From Dietzia sp. NCCP-2495 (GTDB taxonomy: Bacteria > Actinomycetota > Actinomycetes > Mycobacteriales > Mycobacteriaceae), in assembly GCF_026011735.1 (NCBI RefSeq), contig NZ_BRVN01000004.1, forward strand, positions 1-64,000: a stretch of DNA of 64,000 bases, read 5' to 3'. Below are positions 35,497 through 43,734 of the stretch, piece after piece; the first letter of the stretch is position 1, and the number at the start of each line of letters is the position of its first letter. Below the pieces are notes generated by a model. That model did no database searches. It saw only the letters and a list, made by a program, of their open reading frames with translations, and was not told the DNA's origin. The position numbers and the translations under genes are program-made.

Positions 35497-35542
35497 GTCA
35501 ATGAACCCTTGACGTTGTCGTCGTTGTCAATCTACCCTTGAC
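35497..35542. promoter_or_regulatory. Two operators GTCAA-N7-TTGAC
   Basis: GTCAA-TGAACCC-TTGAC (35497-35513) and GTCAA-TCTACCC-TTGAC (35526-35542) are inverted repeats with identical arms and spacing, 29 bp apart (nearly three turns). The second ends three bases before the ATG of the helix-turn-helix gene at 35546. The transcript may therefore be leaderless, and the protein probably represses itself. The 270 bp before this hold only CATCACCG-type low-complexity repeats and no gene. Confidence 0.75.
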
Positions 35543-35545
35543 GCG

Positions 35546-35932
35546 ATGGCCACGTACTTCGACACCGCCCTCACCACCGACCTCGACCCCGCCGTCCAGG
35601 CCACCCACGCCGCCGCGGTCAATGCCACCTACACCCAGGCCCAGCAACTCCTCGGCCCGCAGCCAACCGACGCCGCAGACGCCGAGAGCTGGAACGTTGC
35701 CGTGCAGATCCTCGCGTTCCGCATCGAGCACGCCGCGGGCTACGACGCGTTCGGCTCGGTCCTGGGCCTCCGTCGCTGGGGCGTGACCTGGGAGACCATC
35801 GGCAGCGCCGCCGGCATCAGCCGCCAGGCCGCGCACGCCCGGTGGGGCCAGCAAGTCCGTGCCACCCTCGACCCGTACGGGACCGGCGAGATGGGCGGGC
35901 CCGTGGCGAACGACGAGGCCGACCTCGCCTGA
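35546..35932 (+). CDS. Small helix-turn-helix protein
   Basis: The 128-residue protein has a C-terminal DNA-binding segment RWGVTWETIGSAAGISRQAAHARW (about 76-99), similar to sigma-region-4-like helices of small actinobacterial regulators, after an Ala-rich helical N-terminus. Twin palindromes directly upstream suggest autoregulation. The next gene starts 42 bp after its stop and could be co-transcribed. Confidence 0.75.
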   Translation: MATYFDTALTTDLDPAVQATHAAAVNATYTQAQQLLGPQPTDAADAESWNVAVQILAFRIEHAAGYDAFGSVLGLRRWGVTWETIGSAAGISRQAAHARWGQQVRATLDPYGTGEMGGPVANDEADLA

Positions 35933-35973
35933 ACCGACCTCGCGCGCCCCACCGCACAGGGTAGGAAGGCCCC

Positions 35974-36396
35974 ATGGCCACACATAGTCAGCCCGACCGC
36001 ACGCCCACCGTCACCGGAATCGACCACTGCGGCAACTCGCCGCGCATGGCCCTCACCGCCGACTTGGTCGTCGCCTGGGCCAGGGGAGGAAACGACGACG
36101 ACGTCGTCGGCACCCGGCTCGCCGACGATGTCTCCCATACCGTCCTGGGCCCCGGAGCCGCCGACAGCTCCCACGGCGCGGAGGCGGTCGCCCGGTCATT
36201 CCGGGCCCCGGGCGAGGTCGAACGGCTGACCGTCCACGGACTGCTGAGCCACGGCAAGGAGTCCGCTTGCGACGGCACCCTGACCCTGGCCGACGGGAGC
36301 GAGGTGGATTTCGCCCACCACTTCTCCTTCGCGTCCGCCGGTAAACAAGCCGGGCTCCGCTCGATCCGGACCTACCTGGTCCCGCGCGCCGCCTAG
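35974..36396 (+). CDS. NTF2/SnoaL-like small protein
   Basis: The 140-residue protein shows the cone-fold layout of nuclear transport factor 2-like proteins: an opening helix (TGIDHCGNSPRMALTADLVVAW), then LADDVSHTVLG and a C-terminal sheet with DGTLTLADGSEVDFAHHFSF. AGGAAGG lies upstream. Its ligand or reaction is unknown. An Asp run (GGNDDDVVG) interrupts the helix-strand loop. Confidence 0.65.
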   Translation: MATHSQPDRTPTVTGIDHCGNSPRMALTADLVVAWARGGNDDDVVGTRLADDVSHTVLGPGAADSSHGAEAVARSFRAPGEVERLTVHGLLSHGKESACDGTLTLADGSEVDFAHHFSFASAGKQAGLRSIRTYLVPRAA

Positions 36397-36438
36397 CGAC
36401 GGACCCGCGTATCGGCGGCGGTCCCGGCGCCCCGAACC

Positions 36439-36512
36439 CCGTCAGCCGTCACTCCGGTCAGCGTTTCCCCAGGACAGTAACTCGGAAAACGTACCGGAGT
36501 GACGGCTGACGG
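36439..36512. terminator. Bidirectional terminator-like inverted repeat
   Basis: The arms 36439-36458 and 36493-36512 are perfect 20-bp complements (CCGTCAGCCGTCACTCCGGT). Inner CGTTTCC and GGAAAACG can extend the stem. It lies between the convergent 3' ends of the genes at 35974 and 36610. The large stem without a T tract also fits a repetitive extragenic element. Confidence 0.75.
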
Positions 36513-36609
36513 ATTTCTGGGCGGCGCGGAAGATCCGGAGCGGCGACGGTGCGGGGAAGCGCCAGTGCAGGCAGACCGCCGCGTAGGTAGTCGGCGGCGG
36601 CCGGGACTG

Positions 36610-37605
36610 CTAGAAGACGTCGATCCCCAGCGCCCGGCGCGCCCTCATGTCCCACAGGGCCGCGGTGTAGAGCCTGCGCAGGGGCGTGGGGATGACGCGG
36701 TCGCATCCGCGCGCCACGGTGTGGATCCTGCGCTTGCGACGCAGGTCGGACGGGGTGATCTCCCAGCCCATCTTCTCGCGGGCCCGACCCGGAACGCCGA
36801 AGCGCGTGTACGAGTGGTGCACGGGACCGACGGTGCGGTGCAGGAGGCTGCCCGAGCCTGCGAGCTTGCCGTCGAGCGGGCCGAACTCGCAGAGGTCGTC
36901 GAGCATCGCGCGGACCGGCTCGTCGATGGTCGCCTCCTCCATGCCCTCAGCGAACACCCGCTCGTACTCGTCCCACGTGGCGGGCCACGCCTCGGGGCGG
37001 ACGTTGAGCACGGTCGCGAGCGGCTCCCCCAGCCCGAGCACGTGCTCGCGCTCGGCGGCGGACAGCGGCCGGTAGAGGAGCTCGAACTGGTCCACGAAGA
37101 ACCGGATGAGGCACAGCGCGACCCACAGCTGGAGCTTCTGGGAGTTGCCCGAGTAGCGGACCGGCGAGTCGGACGTGGAGACCACCTCGTCGTGGATCCG
37201 CTTGACCTCCTCGTGGATGAACCGGCGGTCCTCGGCGCTACCGAGAGTGGCCACGGCCAGGTAGAGCGCGGTGGTGCGGGCCCGCTTGATGGGGTGCCGG
37301 TCGACGCGCCCGGACTCCACGCGACTCTCCACAACCCCGTGGCCGACGCCCGGGTTGGCCAGCTGCATCACGACATTCGCCCCGGCAAGCCACGGCCACA
37401 GCCCGCTGGACAGGTCGAGGAGGGAGTCGATCTGCGTGAGATCCCGCTCGGCGGGGCGACGCCGGACGAGGAAGCGGTCGAGGCGCGCCCGTGCGGCGGA
37501 ACGGGCGGTCGTGCCCCCGCGCGCGAGGGCGCCCGGGGACTGCGTTGATCCGCTGTTCGACCCGGTCGGGCCGGGCAAGCTGGCGTGAGTGTGTACCGCG
37601 GTCAT
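36610..37605 (-). CDS. DUF2236 / MpaB-like oxygenase-family protein
   Basis: A 331-residue all-helical protein of the DUF2236 family, which includes latex-clearing protein and mycophenolic acid MpaB. Typical parts are LWPWLAGANVVMQLANPGVGHGVVESRV (about 80-107) with a candidate haem-ligand histidine region, the R-TALYLAVATLGS helix and IHDEV. The family may bind haem b; activity here is unknown. The first 50 residues are variable. It is divergent from the TetR gene at 37793, which probably controls it. Confidence 0.82.
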   Translation of the reverse strand: MTAVHTHASLPGPTGSNSGSTQSPGALARGGTTARSAARARLDRFLVRRRPAERDLTQIDSLLDLSSGLWPWLAGANVVMQLANPGVGHGVVESRVESGRVDRHPIKRARTTALYLAVATLGSAEDRRFIHEEVKRIHDEVVSTSDSPVRYSGNSQKLQLWVALCLIRFFVDQFELLYRPLSAAEREHVLGLGEPLATVLNVRPEAWPATWDEYERVFAEGMEEATIDEPVRAMLDDLCEFGPLDGKLAGSGSLLHRTVGPVHHSYTRFGVPGRAREKMGWEITPSDLRRKRRIHTVARGCDRVIPTPLRRLYTAALWDMRARRALGIDVF

Positions 37606-37684
37606 CGGCGTCCCTCCTGGACGGTGCGTGAGTCCTCGGGCGGGTGCCCGGGTCCGATGCCCTCACGGTAGACCCCCACACGCC

Positions 37685-37708
37685 ATCTGAGCAAGCATGT
37701 AGTCAGAT
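37685..37708. promoter_or_regulatory. Candidate TetR operator ATCTGA-N12-TCAGAT
   Basis: A perfect 6-bp inverted repeat with a 12-bp centre lies in the gap between the divergent DUF2236 gene and the TetR gene. Position and symmetry suit a shared operator; the arms are short, so chance is possible. Confidence 0.4.
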
Positions 37709-37792
37709 TGGTTCTGGCCGCGCCCCCCGTTCGCCCCGTTGCTAGTGTCTGATCGGCAACCACCGGACGAGCAGGACGGAACCACCACGGCC

Positions 37793-38458
37793 ATGGCAGC
37801 GCAGGGCAAGCAGGGACGCGTCTACGGCGGCCTGTCCTCGGCCGATCGCGAGGCACAGCGCCGCCAGAGCCTGTTGGACGCGGCGATCGACCTGCTCATC
37901 GCCGGAGAGAAGCTCACCGTCCGCGGCGTGTGCGCCCCGACCCGCCTGACGTCCCGCTATTTCTACGAGAACTTCCGCTCCACGGACGAGCTCGCCGACA
38001 CCGCGTACAACACGTGCGTCGCCGAGCTCGCCATGGCCGTGACCGAGGCCTTCGACGCCCCGTCGGGCCTGGAAGCGCAGATCGCCAACGCGATGACCGT
38101 GATGGTGACGAGCCTGGACGCCAATCAGCGGGCCGCGCACATCCTGTTCTCACACCGGATCACCAATCCGCTGATCCTGCGCAAGCGCCAGGAGTCGACC
38201 GCCTTCTTCGCGCAGATCACCGCGATCACGGCCGGCGACGCGACGCCGGCGGGGATCGACGCGGTCCAGGCCGCTCACTTCGTGGTGGGTGGGGTGACCC
38301 AGTTGCTGTCGGTGTGGCTCAACGAGGGTGACAAGAAATCCGACGACGACGACAACGCCGGTCCCGCACCACTCGACGGTCCCGCGGTGGCCGAGCTCGC
38401 CACCACGATGATCACCGCGCTGGCCACTCAGCTCGCCGGTGGGCAGGAGACCGACTGA
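37793..38458 (+). CDS. TetR-family transcriptional regulator
   Basis: The 221-residue protein has a TetR-type N-terminal domain (LDAAIDLLIAGEKLTVRGVCAPTRLTSRYFYENFRSTDEL, within about 25-65) and a helical C-terminal domain with an Asp run near residue 185. ATG at 37793 is preferred to upstream TTG or GTG codons because AGGACGGA lies before it and the helix-turn-helix begins at a normal distance. It is divergent from the DUF2236 gene, a common arrangement for TetR and its target. Confidence 0.88.
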   Translation: MAAQGKQGRVYGGLSSADREAQRRQSLLDAAIDLLIAGEKLTVRGVCAPTRLTSRYFYENFRSTDELADTAYNTCVAELAMAVTEAFDAPSGLEAQIANAMTVMVTSLDANQRAAHILFSHRITNPLILRKRQESTAFFAQITAITAGDATPAGIDAVQAAHFVVGGVTQLLSVWLNEGDKKSDDDDNAGPAPLDGPAVAELATTMITALATQLAGGQETD

Positions 38459-38460
38459 CT

Positions 38461-38566
38461 GTCCGTGAGGCCAGTCGGTCCACGAGGCTAGCCCGTTCCG
38501 TGAGGCCAGTCCGGTCCGCGATGCCCTCGCGTCCCGTGAGGTCAGTCCGTTCCCTGAGCTCAGTCG
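38461..38566. repeat. Six degenerate 17-19-bp tandem repeats
   Basis: Units of the type GTCCGTGAGGCCAGTCG follow each other at 38461, 38478, 38495, 38514, 38531 and 38549, with two to six changes each. The array begins two bases after the TetR stop codon and overlaps the 3' end of the next, convergent gene by a few bases. Confidence 0.75.
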
Positions 38567-40554
38567 GTCGCTGTGGGATCGAGCTCCGGCAACCGATCGG
38601 CGCCCCAGCTGCGGTGCAGGTACCCCACGGCCGCGTCGATCTCCTCGGTCGTCACCGATCCGGTCTCGCCGGGTTCGAGTGGATCGAAGTGGAAGATGTA
38701 CAGCCTCGAGGCGAACTGCTCGAACGGTAGTGACGATTCACCGAACCGCTCGCCGTGGCCTGCGGTGCTCACCACGACGGAGTCCCCCCAGTCCTGACCG
38801 CTGTCGTTGTTGGGGTTGAAAAAGTAGACCCGCATGGTGCCCTCGGGGTCCAGCGCGGCCCGCAGGATCGTGATGGCGTGCCAGCCGACGAACCTCGCGG
38901 AGCTGTCTGTCACGGCGACGCCGGCGGGCTGCGGGTGGATGAGCGGCTGGTTGCCGTTGTGCAGCGGGTGGTAGCTGCCGTAGAAGTGGCGGAGGAAGTC
39001 GTTGACTCCGGTGAGTCGTCCGGTGGCCACGTCCACGATGATCCGGAATCCGCGGGCGGCCCACCAGCCGTGGAATTCCGGGTTGACCCAGCGGTGCGGG
39101 TCGCCCTCGCGGTCTGCGCACAGGCGCCCCATCTCGGCGTAGATGCGGTCGAGATGCGGCACCACGAGTAGGGACACCGGGTCCAGGTCCACGGGCAGTG
39201 TGGCCGCGAGTCCCGCGTCGACCTCCTGCGAGGAGATCGGCCGCCCCTCAAAATGCATCACCAGCTCGTCGTCGCGGGCGGCGCGGGCGATGGTCTGCAG
39301 CAGGTAGTCGGGGTCGTTGTACGCCCACATCGACAGCGCGCGGGCGGACTGGCAGGTCGGATTGTCGCCCTGACCCACCCCGAGCGGCTGCCCGAGCATG
39401 GACAGGGTGCCGGCCAGCAGCCAGACGCGTCCCTCGTGTGCGTTCCCGTATGCGAGTGCCAGTCGCTCCCGCGCGTGCTCGGACAGCGGCAACGCGAGCT
39501 GACGCCACAGGCCGGGCGCGACGGGGGGCTGGAAGAGGATCCCACGTTCCAGGAGCAGTGCTAGCCCGTACACGGCCTGCGGCGTCTCCGGATGTACGGC
39601 GGCGTCGATGAGCGCATCCACCAGGGAGTGGAAGGACAGCAGACTCTCGCGCCCCGTGCTGGACAGTCCCAGCGCCTCCACCATGAGGAGGCTGCCCGAT
39701 TCCCGGAGGAACCGCAGCAGCACCGGGTGATACGGGGAGACGAGTCCGGTGTCGTGCATCGATCGGGCGAAACCGGCCGCCTCGTACTGGAGATCGCCCT
39801 CGTCCATCGACTCGAGTCGTGCGCGGTAGACGTCCACCCCGGGATCTTCGCGGCTCGCCTCGGTGGTGCCGTAGATGCTCGTGATGAGGCGGTCCACCCC
39901 CACGCCGCCGCGGCTCATGTCCATGTCGGGGTCCTGGCGGGCCACGTCGATCTCGGAGATGGTCTGCTTGATCTGTTCCACCTGGATCGGCCGCTGGCGC
40001 AGGATCCGCCAGATCTCCTCGACCAGTTGGTCCAGGACACTGTCGAGGCCGATCTCGTGGGCGAGGTGCCTGATCGCCGAACGGGTCACCGTGGCCATGC
40101 GACCCTGCCTGGTCCGTTCGGCCTCGCTGGCCGTGGTGAACAGCAGCGAGGCGTTGTGCGCAAGGACCTCACTGAGGTGCCCTCGAGCCTGCTCCGCGCT
40201 CACGTCGGCGTGGGTGTGTTCGCCCAATGCCACGGCCGCCAGCCGGAGGTCACTGACGATCTCCATGACGACCGTGTCCGCTTCCGCGCTTCCGAGCGAT
40301 CCGGTACTGAGCGCGGGCACCAGCGATCCGGGGCTGGCCCAGTCGGTGCCGTCGAACAGGCCGGCGGACTCGAGTCGCGCCGCGCGGTCCTGTACTGCGC
40401 GGGCGCCACCGTCCTGCAGCAGGACGAGGCGCAGCCCATCCAACACTCGACGCATGGCGGTGGCCTTGCCCAGTCCGCCGGCGTCGGCGAGCGCAGTGGT
40501 GGCGTCGTCGAGCGAGTCCAGACGCTTCTCGAGCACCTGCACGTTTCCGGTCAC
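38560..40554 (-). CDS. Large unclassified protein with possible Cys-His-Asn site
   Basis: The 664-residue soluble protein is not assigned to a family I know. The N-terminal 370 residues are mostly helical. The C-terminal part has GDNPTCQSARALSMWA (Cys about 401, at the start of a helix), then FVGWHAITILRAA (His about 559) and VYFFNPNNDSGQDWGD (Asn about 580). Cys, then His, then Asn in a strand is the order of papain-fold or transglutaminase-like enzymes. A GTG at 40554 has GGGAG upstream; a frame extends to 40644. The next minus-strand gene upstream encodes an ATP-grasp enzyme, 220 bp away. Confidence 0.65.
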   Translation of the reverse strand: MTGNVQVLEKRLDSLDDATTALADAGGLGKATAMRRVLDGLRLVLLQDGGARAVQDRAARLESAGLFDGTDWASPGSLVPALSTGSLGSAEADTVVMEIVSDLRLAAVALGEHTHADVSAEQARGHLSEVLAHNASLLFTTASEAERTRQGRMATVTRSAIRHLAHEIGLDSVLDQLVEEIWRILRQRPIQVEQIKQTISEIDVARQDPDMDMSRGGVGVDRLITSIYGTTEASREDPGVDVYRARLESMDEGDLQYEAAGFARSMHDTGLVSPYHPVLLRFLRESGSLLMVEALGLSSTGRESLLSFHSLVDALIDAAVHPETPQAVYGLALLLERGILFQPPVAPGLWRQLALPLSEHARERLALAYGNAHEGRVWLLAGTLSMLGQPLGVGQGDNPTCQSARALSMWAYNDPDYLLQTIARAARDDELVMHFEGRPISSQEVDAGLAATLPVDLDPVSLLVVPHLDRIYAEMGRLCADREGDPHRWVNPEFHGWWAARGFRIIVDVATGRLTGVNDFLRHFYGSYHPLHNGNQPLIHPQPAGVAVTDSSARFVGWHAITILRAALDPEGTMRVYFFNPNNDSGQDWGDSVVVSTAGHGERFGESSLPFEQFASRLYIFHFDPLEPGETGSVTTEEIDAAVGYLHRSWGADRLPELDPTATD

Positions 40555-40774
40555 CGGCCACCACTCCCGTCTGCGCGTGCCGACTGAGGTGCACACGACA
40601 TCATTTCCCGTTCCCGGTACCGTACCCGCGCCCACCCTGCGCACGGTCGGGCGTGGTGCCCGGTCGGGTCACGCTGACCGCGCTGGCGGCCGAGCGCGAT
40701 CCCACAGCTTGGCGAGCGCGATCGCGCGGTACGCCGAGCGCGATCGCCCGGCTCGGCGCCGCTGCGCGACGACC

Positions 40775-42088
40775 TCACACGTAGAAGTCGAGCTCCTCCT
40801 GCCGGGAGAGAACGGAGCGCATCTCGTATGCGTCGTCGCCGAAGAAGTACACCAGTCCCCAGTGGGTGCCGAACGCGGTGCGCTTGGTGACGGTCTCCTC
40901 CAGCGGGGCGCTGAGCTCGTGGGACTCGAAGTACGGGTGGTCCTCGGTCTCCTCCGGGATCTCGAGCTCCGAGACAACGCGCCGCCGCGGGTAGACGCCG
41001 AAGCATCCGGCGTGCCCGGTGGCGTCCACGACCTCGCGTGGGAAGAAGTCGGCGATCTCCTCGGCGGTGGTCTTGGGATCGAACGACAGGACGAGACCCT
41101 GGTAGGCGTTGAACCCGTAGGCGCGCTCCAGCAACTCGAACACCTTGAAGCCCGGCGGCCGGTAGGCCACCTCGCCGAAGTACATCTCGCCATCGCTGGT
41201 GACGAAATACTCCGGGTGTACGAACCCGAACTTGATGTCGAAGGTCTTGATGAGCTTCTCGATCTGCCGGGTGATCTCGGGCCGGTACTTCTCCAGTTCC
41301 GGCGAGGCGGGCACGAACACGGAGTAACCGAGTCGCACGTACTCGGAGATGTTGAGGAAGACGATCTTGCCGTCGTGGACCCAGGCCTCAACGGCGAACT
41401 CCCAGCCGTCGAGGTGAGATTCCATCAATACGGGAAATTCTTCCTCCGGAATGGAGTCGATCTCGTCCGGAGTGCGGATCACCCGGTGCCCCAGGCACCC
41501 GGCCTTGTCGAAGGCCTTGAGGTGGATCGGGTCGTTGGGGTCGCCGTCGAGCTTGAGCAGGGTCTGGTTGACCCGCTTGAGGAAGCGGATCACGTCGTCA
41601 CGTTCGTGCGCCTCCTCGAAGATGCCCACACGGATACCGCCGAGTTGGGCGCGACGCTTCATCAGTGCCTTGTCGCGCAGCAGTAGGGATTGTCCGTAGA
41701 GAGTCGGATTGTCCATGAGCATCGAGTTGATGGCGCCGGCCCATTCGACGGTCTCCTCGAACAGGGGAATCGCCACGTCGACTCCCATGTCCTTGAGTGT
41801 CTCGGCGATCTCCATGGACCGGTCGTTGAGACGCTCGAAGTTCCAGGGGACGTACGGGATCCCGTGCTCTCGGCAATAGTCCTCCGCCCAGTCCGGGGCC
41901 ACCACGACGTATCGACGGTCGAACCGGTCCACCGCGTCCACGGCGCCGGGCGCCCACCCGAGGAGTGCGACGAAACCCTTGTCCGGATCTCGCTGGTCGA
42001 TTTTCGGATCGAAGGTGCTCGGCCGTGTGTGCTCGGCCGACGTGTGGTCTGTGGCTGCCGTCTCGTGTGCTGTGGCGGATGAGATCAA
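40775..42088 (-). CDS. ATP-grasp ligase-like protein
   Basis: A 437-residue ATP-grasp enzyme. An N-terminal preATP-grasp domain (FVALLGWAPGAVDAVDRF) is followed by the grasp core: LLLRDKALMKRRA, HLKAFDKAGCLGHRV, VLMESHLDGWEFAVEAWVHDGK and the metal-binding GFVHPEYFVTSDGEMYFGEVAYRPPG. This group joins a carboxylate to an amine or thiol through an acyl phosphate; the substrate is unknown. The TTG at 42088 is chosen because GAGGAGG lies 8-10 bases before it. The 220 bp to the next gene hold only short GAGCGCGATC repeats. Confidence 0.85.
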   Translation of the reverse strand: MISSATAHETAATDHTSAEHTRPSTFDPKIDQRDPDKGFVALLGWAPGAVDAVDRFDRRYVVVAPDWAEDYCREHGIPYVPWNFERLNDRSMEIAETLKDMGVDVAIPLFEETVEWAGAINSMLMDNPTLYGQSLLLRDKALMKRRAQLGGIRVGIFEEAHERDDVIRFLKRVNQTLLKLDGDPNDPIHLKAFDKAGCLGHRVIRTPDEIDSIPEEEFPVLMESHLDGWEFAVEAWVHDGKIVFLNISEYVRLGYSVFVPASPELEKYRPEITRQIEKLIKTFDIKFGFVHPEYFVTSDGEMYFGEVAYRPPGFKVFELLERAYGFNAYQGLVLSFDPKTTAEEIADFFPREVVDATGHAGCFGVYPRRRVVSELEIPEETEDHPYFESHELSAPLEETVTKRTAFGTHWGLVYFFGDDAYEMRSVLSRQEELDFYV

Positions 42089-42318
42089 ACCTGTATTCCT
42101 CCTCGGTGCGGGCGCTGCTGGGACTCCCAAAACTACCCACGAGGTCACCTGATGCAAGGGCCCGGAGACCGCCACCACGAGCAGCGGGTCGACTCTCAGT
42201 TGATGCTCAGCCGCGTCGGGTTCCCGCGCCCCTTGCGGGTGAGGGCCGGGCAGGCCTAGCGCCGATTCGGTCGGCAACACCGTGGCCGACGATGGTCTCT
42301 CCGGAGGGCAGCACCCCC

Positions 42319-42507
42319 ATGTCCCGCGTTCGCATCCACAACTACTTCGTCTCGCTGGACTATCTGCACGTCGTGGTGGTCCCGGTGACGCTCGGGGAGG
42401 GACAGCGCGCCTATCCCGACGGGCTGGATCTCTCCGAGCGGTTCGATCGGGAGTTCCTCTCCACGCCCACCGGTCGCACGCACCAGTTGTGGAACCGGCG
42501 AACGTAG
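42319..42507 (+). pseudogene. Internally deleted dihydrofolate reductase-family gene
   Basis: The 62-residue product joins the N-terminus of a RibD/DHFR-family protein (MSRVRIHNYFVSLD) directly to the C-terminus (HVVVVPVTLGEGQR, LSTPTGRTHQLWNRR). The central 120 or so residues, including the substrate site, are absent. The deletion keeps the frame. GGAGGG lies upstream. A full-length member of the same family is at 43054. The 230 bp before it contain nothing recognised. Confidence 0.75.
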
Positions 42508-42550
42508 GAGTTCCGGCGGGCGTAGGAGTACCGGCGGGTCCAGGAGGTCA
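42497..42550. repeat. Three tandem 18-bp units
   Basis: GGCGAACGTAGGAGTTCC, GGCGGGCGTAGGAGTACC and GGCGGGTCCAGGAGGTCA follow one another at 42497, 42515 and 42533. The array overlaps the last codons of the deleted dihydrofolate reductase-like gene and runs to the stop codon of the convergent gene at 42557. Confidence 0.75.
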
Positions 42551-42556
42551 GGCGGA

Positions 42557-42940
42557 TCAGGGCACGGTGACCGTGCCGGCGCACCCTCCGTAGGGATTGC
42601 TGTTCGATCCCGCGTCGATCCCCATCATGGTGAGTGAGAAGGCCGGCAGGAAGAGGCCGTCCTCCGTGGCGTTCATGGACCACTCGATGGTGCCGGGCCC
42701 GGTGTCGACGATCGCGCCCCACGTCTCGTCACCTTGGAAGTCGATCCAGTTGATCTGGTCGAAACCGGACAAGGTGCCCTCGGCGCCGGTGTCGGTGTTG
42801 GTCCAGTGGATCTCGATGTTCTCCGTGGTGGTGCTGCCCTCGGAGTTGAGGTTCTGGTCCACGAGGAACACGGTCTCGCCGGGGTTCTCACCCGGCACGG
42901 CGCCGGTGTGATTGCGGTCGCCGATCCCGACCGATCCCAT
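42557..42940 (-). CDS. Protein of unknown family, paralogue of the remnant at 34890
   Basis: The 127-residue frame contains GDRNHTGAVPGENPGETVFLV-like N-terminal strands, then NTDTGAEGT, VDTGPGTIEWSM, LPAFSLTMMGIDAGSNSNPYGGC and GTVTVP. The last 60 residues match the frameshifted copy at 34890-35226. No export signal is seen here, and sequence upstream in frame does not supply one, so this copy may have lost its 5' end. Beta-strand-rich with a single Cys near the C-terminus. Function unknown. Confidence 0.6.
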   Translation of the reverse strand: MGSVGIGDRNHTGAVPGENPGETVFLVDQNLNSEGSTTTENIEIHWTNTDTGAEGTLSGFDQINWIDFQGDETWGAIVDTGPGTIEWSMNATEDGLFLPAFSLTMMGIDAGSNSNPYGGCAGTVTVP

Positions 42941-43053
42941 CGCGGTTAACGTCGCAATGGGCGAGAAGCGCCGCGCGGGTGGAGATGTGAGCTGCGTTCA
43001 GGTCCGTGTAAGTCACCGATAAGGAAGGAACGACGACGACCCTGCCCGACGCC

Positions 43054-43617
43054 TCAGTCCGAGGGGCGGTAGTGCAGGTACGTCGTCGAACCGAACACGC
43101 GGTGCTCGACGAGGTCCAGTTCGAGACGGACGTCGTCAGGCAGCGCGGGCAAGCCTCCGCCCACGATCTTGGGAATCACGAAGAAGCGGAAGTCGGACAC
43201 CATCCCCGCGCGGATCGCCGGGGTGGCGACGGTGGGGCCGAAGATCTCGACCTCGCCGGGTGCCTCGTCGACGATCCGGCGGAGCTCGTCCAGTCCCAAG
43301 TCCGCGACCAGCTCGTCCTCTGACCTGACGAGCTCGCCCAAGGTCAGCGTGGACGAGGCCACGACGTGTCGGATCCCCAGCCAGCGCCGGGAGAACTCCT
43401 TCTCGTCGGGGCCCCACTCCTCGTCGTCGGGCTCTGCGTGCCAGTACCGCATCAGCTCGTAGGTCCGCCTGCCGAGCACCTCGTGCGACACCGGGCCCAT
43501 GCGCTCGACATGAAAACTGAACACCTCGTCGTCGGGCGCTGACCACTGGAAATCACCGTCGGCGTCGGCGACATACCCGTCGAGGGAGACCGACGCGGTG
43601 TAGCACAGGGTTCCCAT
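43054..43617 (-). CDS. Dihydrofolate reductase-family (RibD C-terminal-like) protein
   Basis: The 187-residue protein starts MGTLCYTASVSLDGYVAD and has LGRRTYELMRYW, VVASSTLTL, VEIFGPTVATPAIRAGMVSDFRFFVIPKIVGGG, all family marks. Such proteins are NADPH-dependent reductases of mostly unknown substrates. GGAGGGG precedes the ATG at 43617. A deleted relative lies at 42319. Confidence 0.88.
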   Translation of the reverse strand: MGTLCYTASVSLDGYVADADGDFQWSAPDDEVFSFHVERMGPVSHEVLGRRTYELMRYWHAEPDDEEWGPDEKEFSRRWLGIRHVVASSTLTLGELVRSEDELVADLGLDELRRIVDEAPGEVEIFGPTVATPAIRAGMVSDFRFFVIPKIVGGGLPALPDDVRLELDLVEHRVFGSTTYLHYRPSD

Positions 43618-43734
43618 GGGCCCCTCCAGTCGTCTGGCGCCGCCCCCGGGCGACATCGGTCGCCGGGGGCTGGACGCGATCCACCGAGCGTAGGCCTCTC
43701 GCACCCACGGCGAAAGGGTCCGGCGCCGGTCAGC

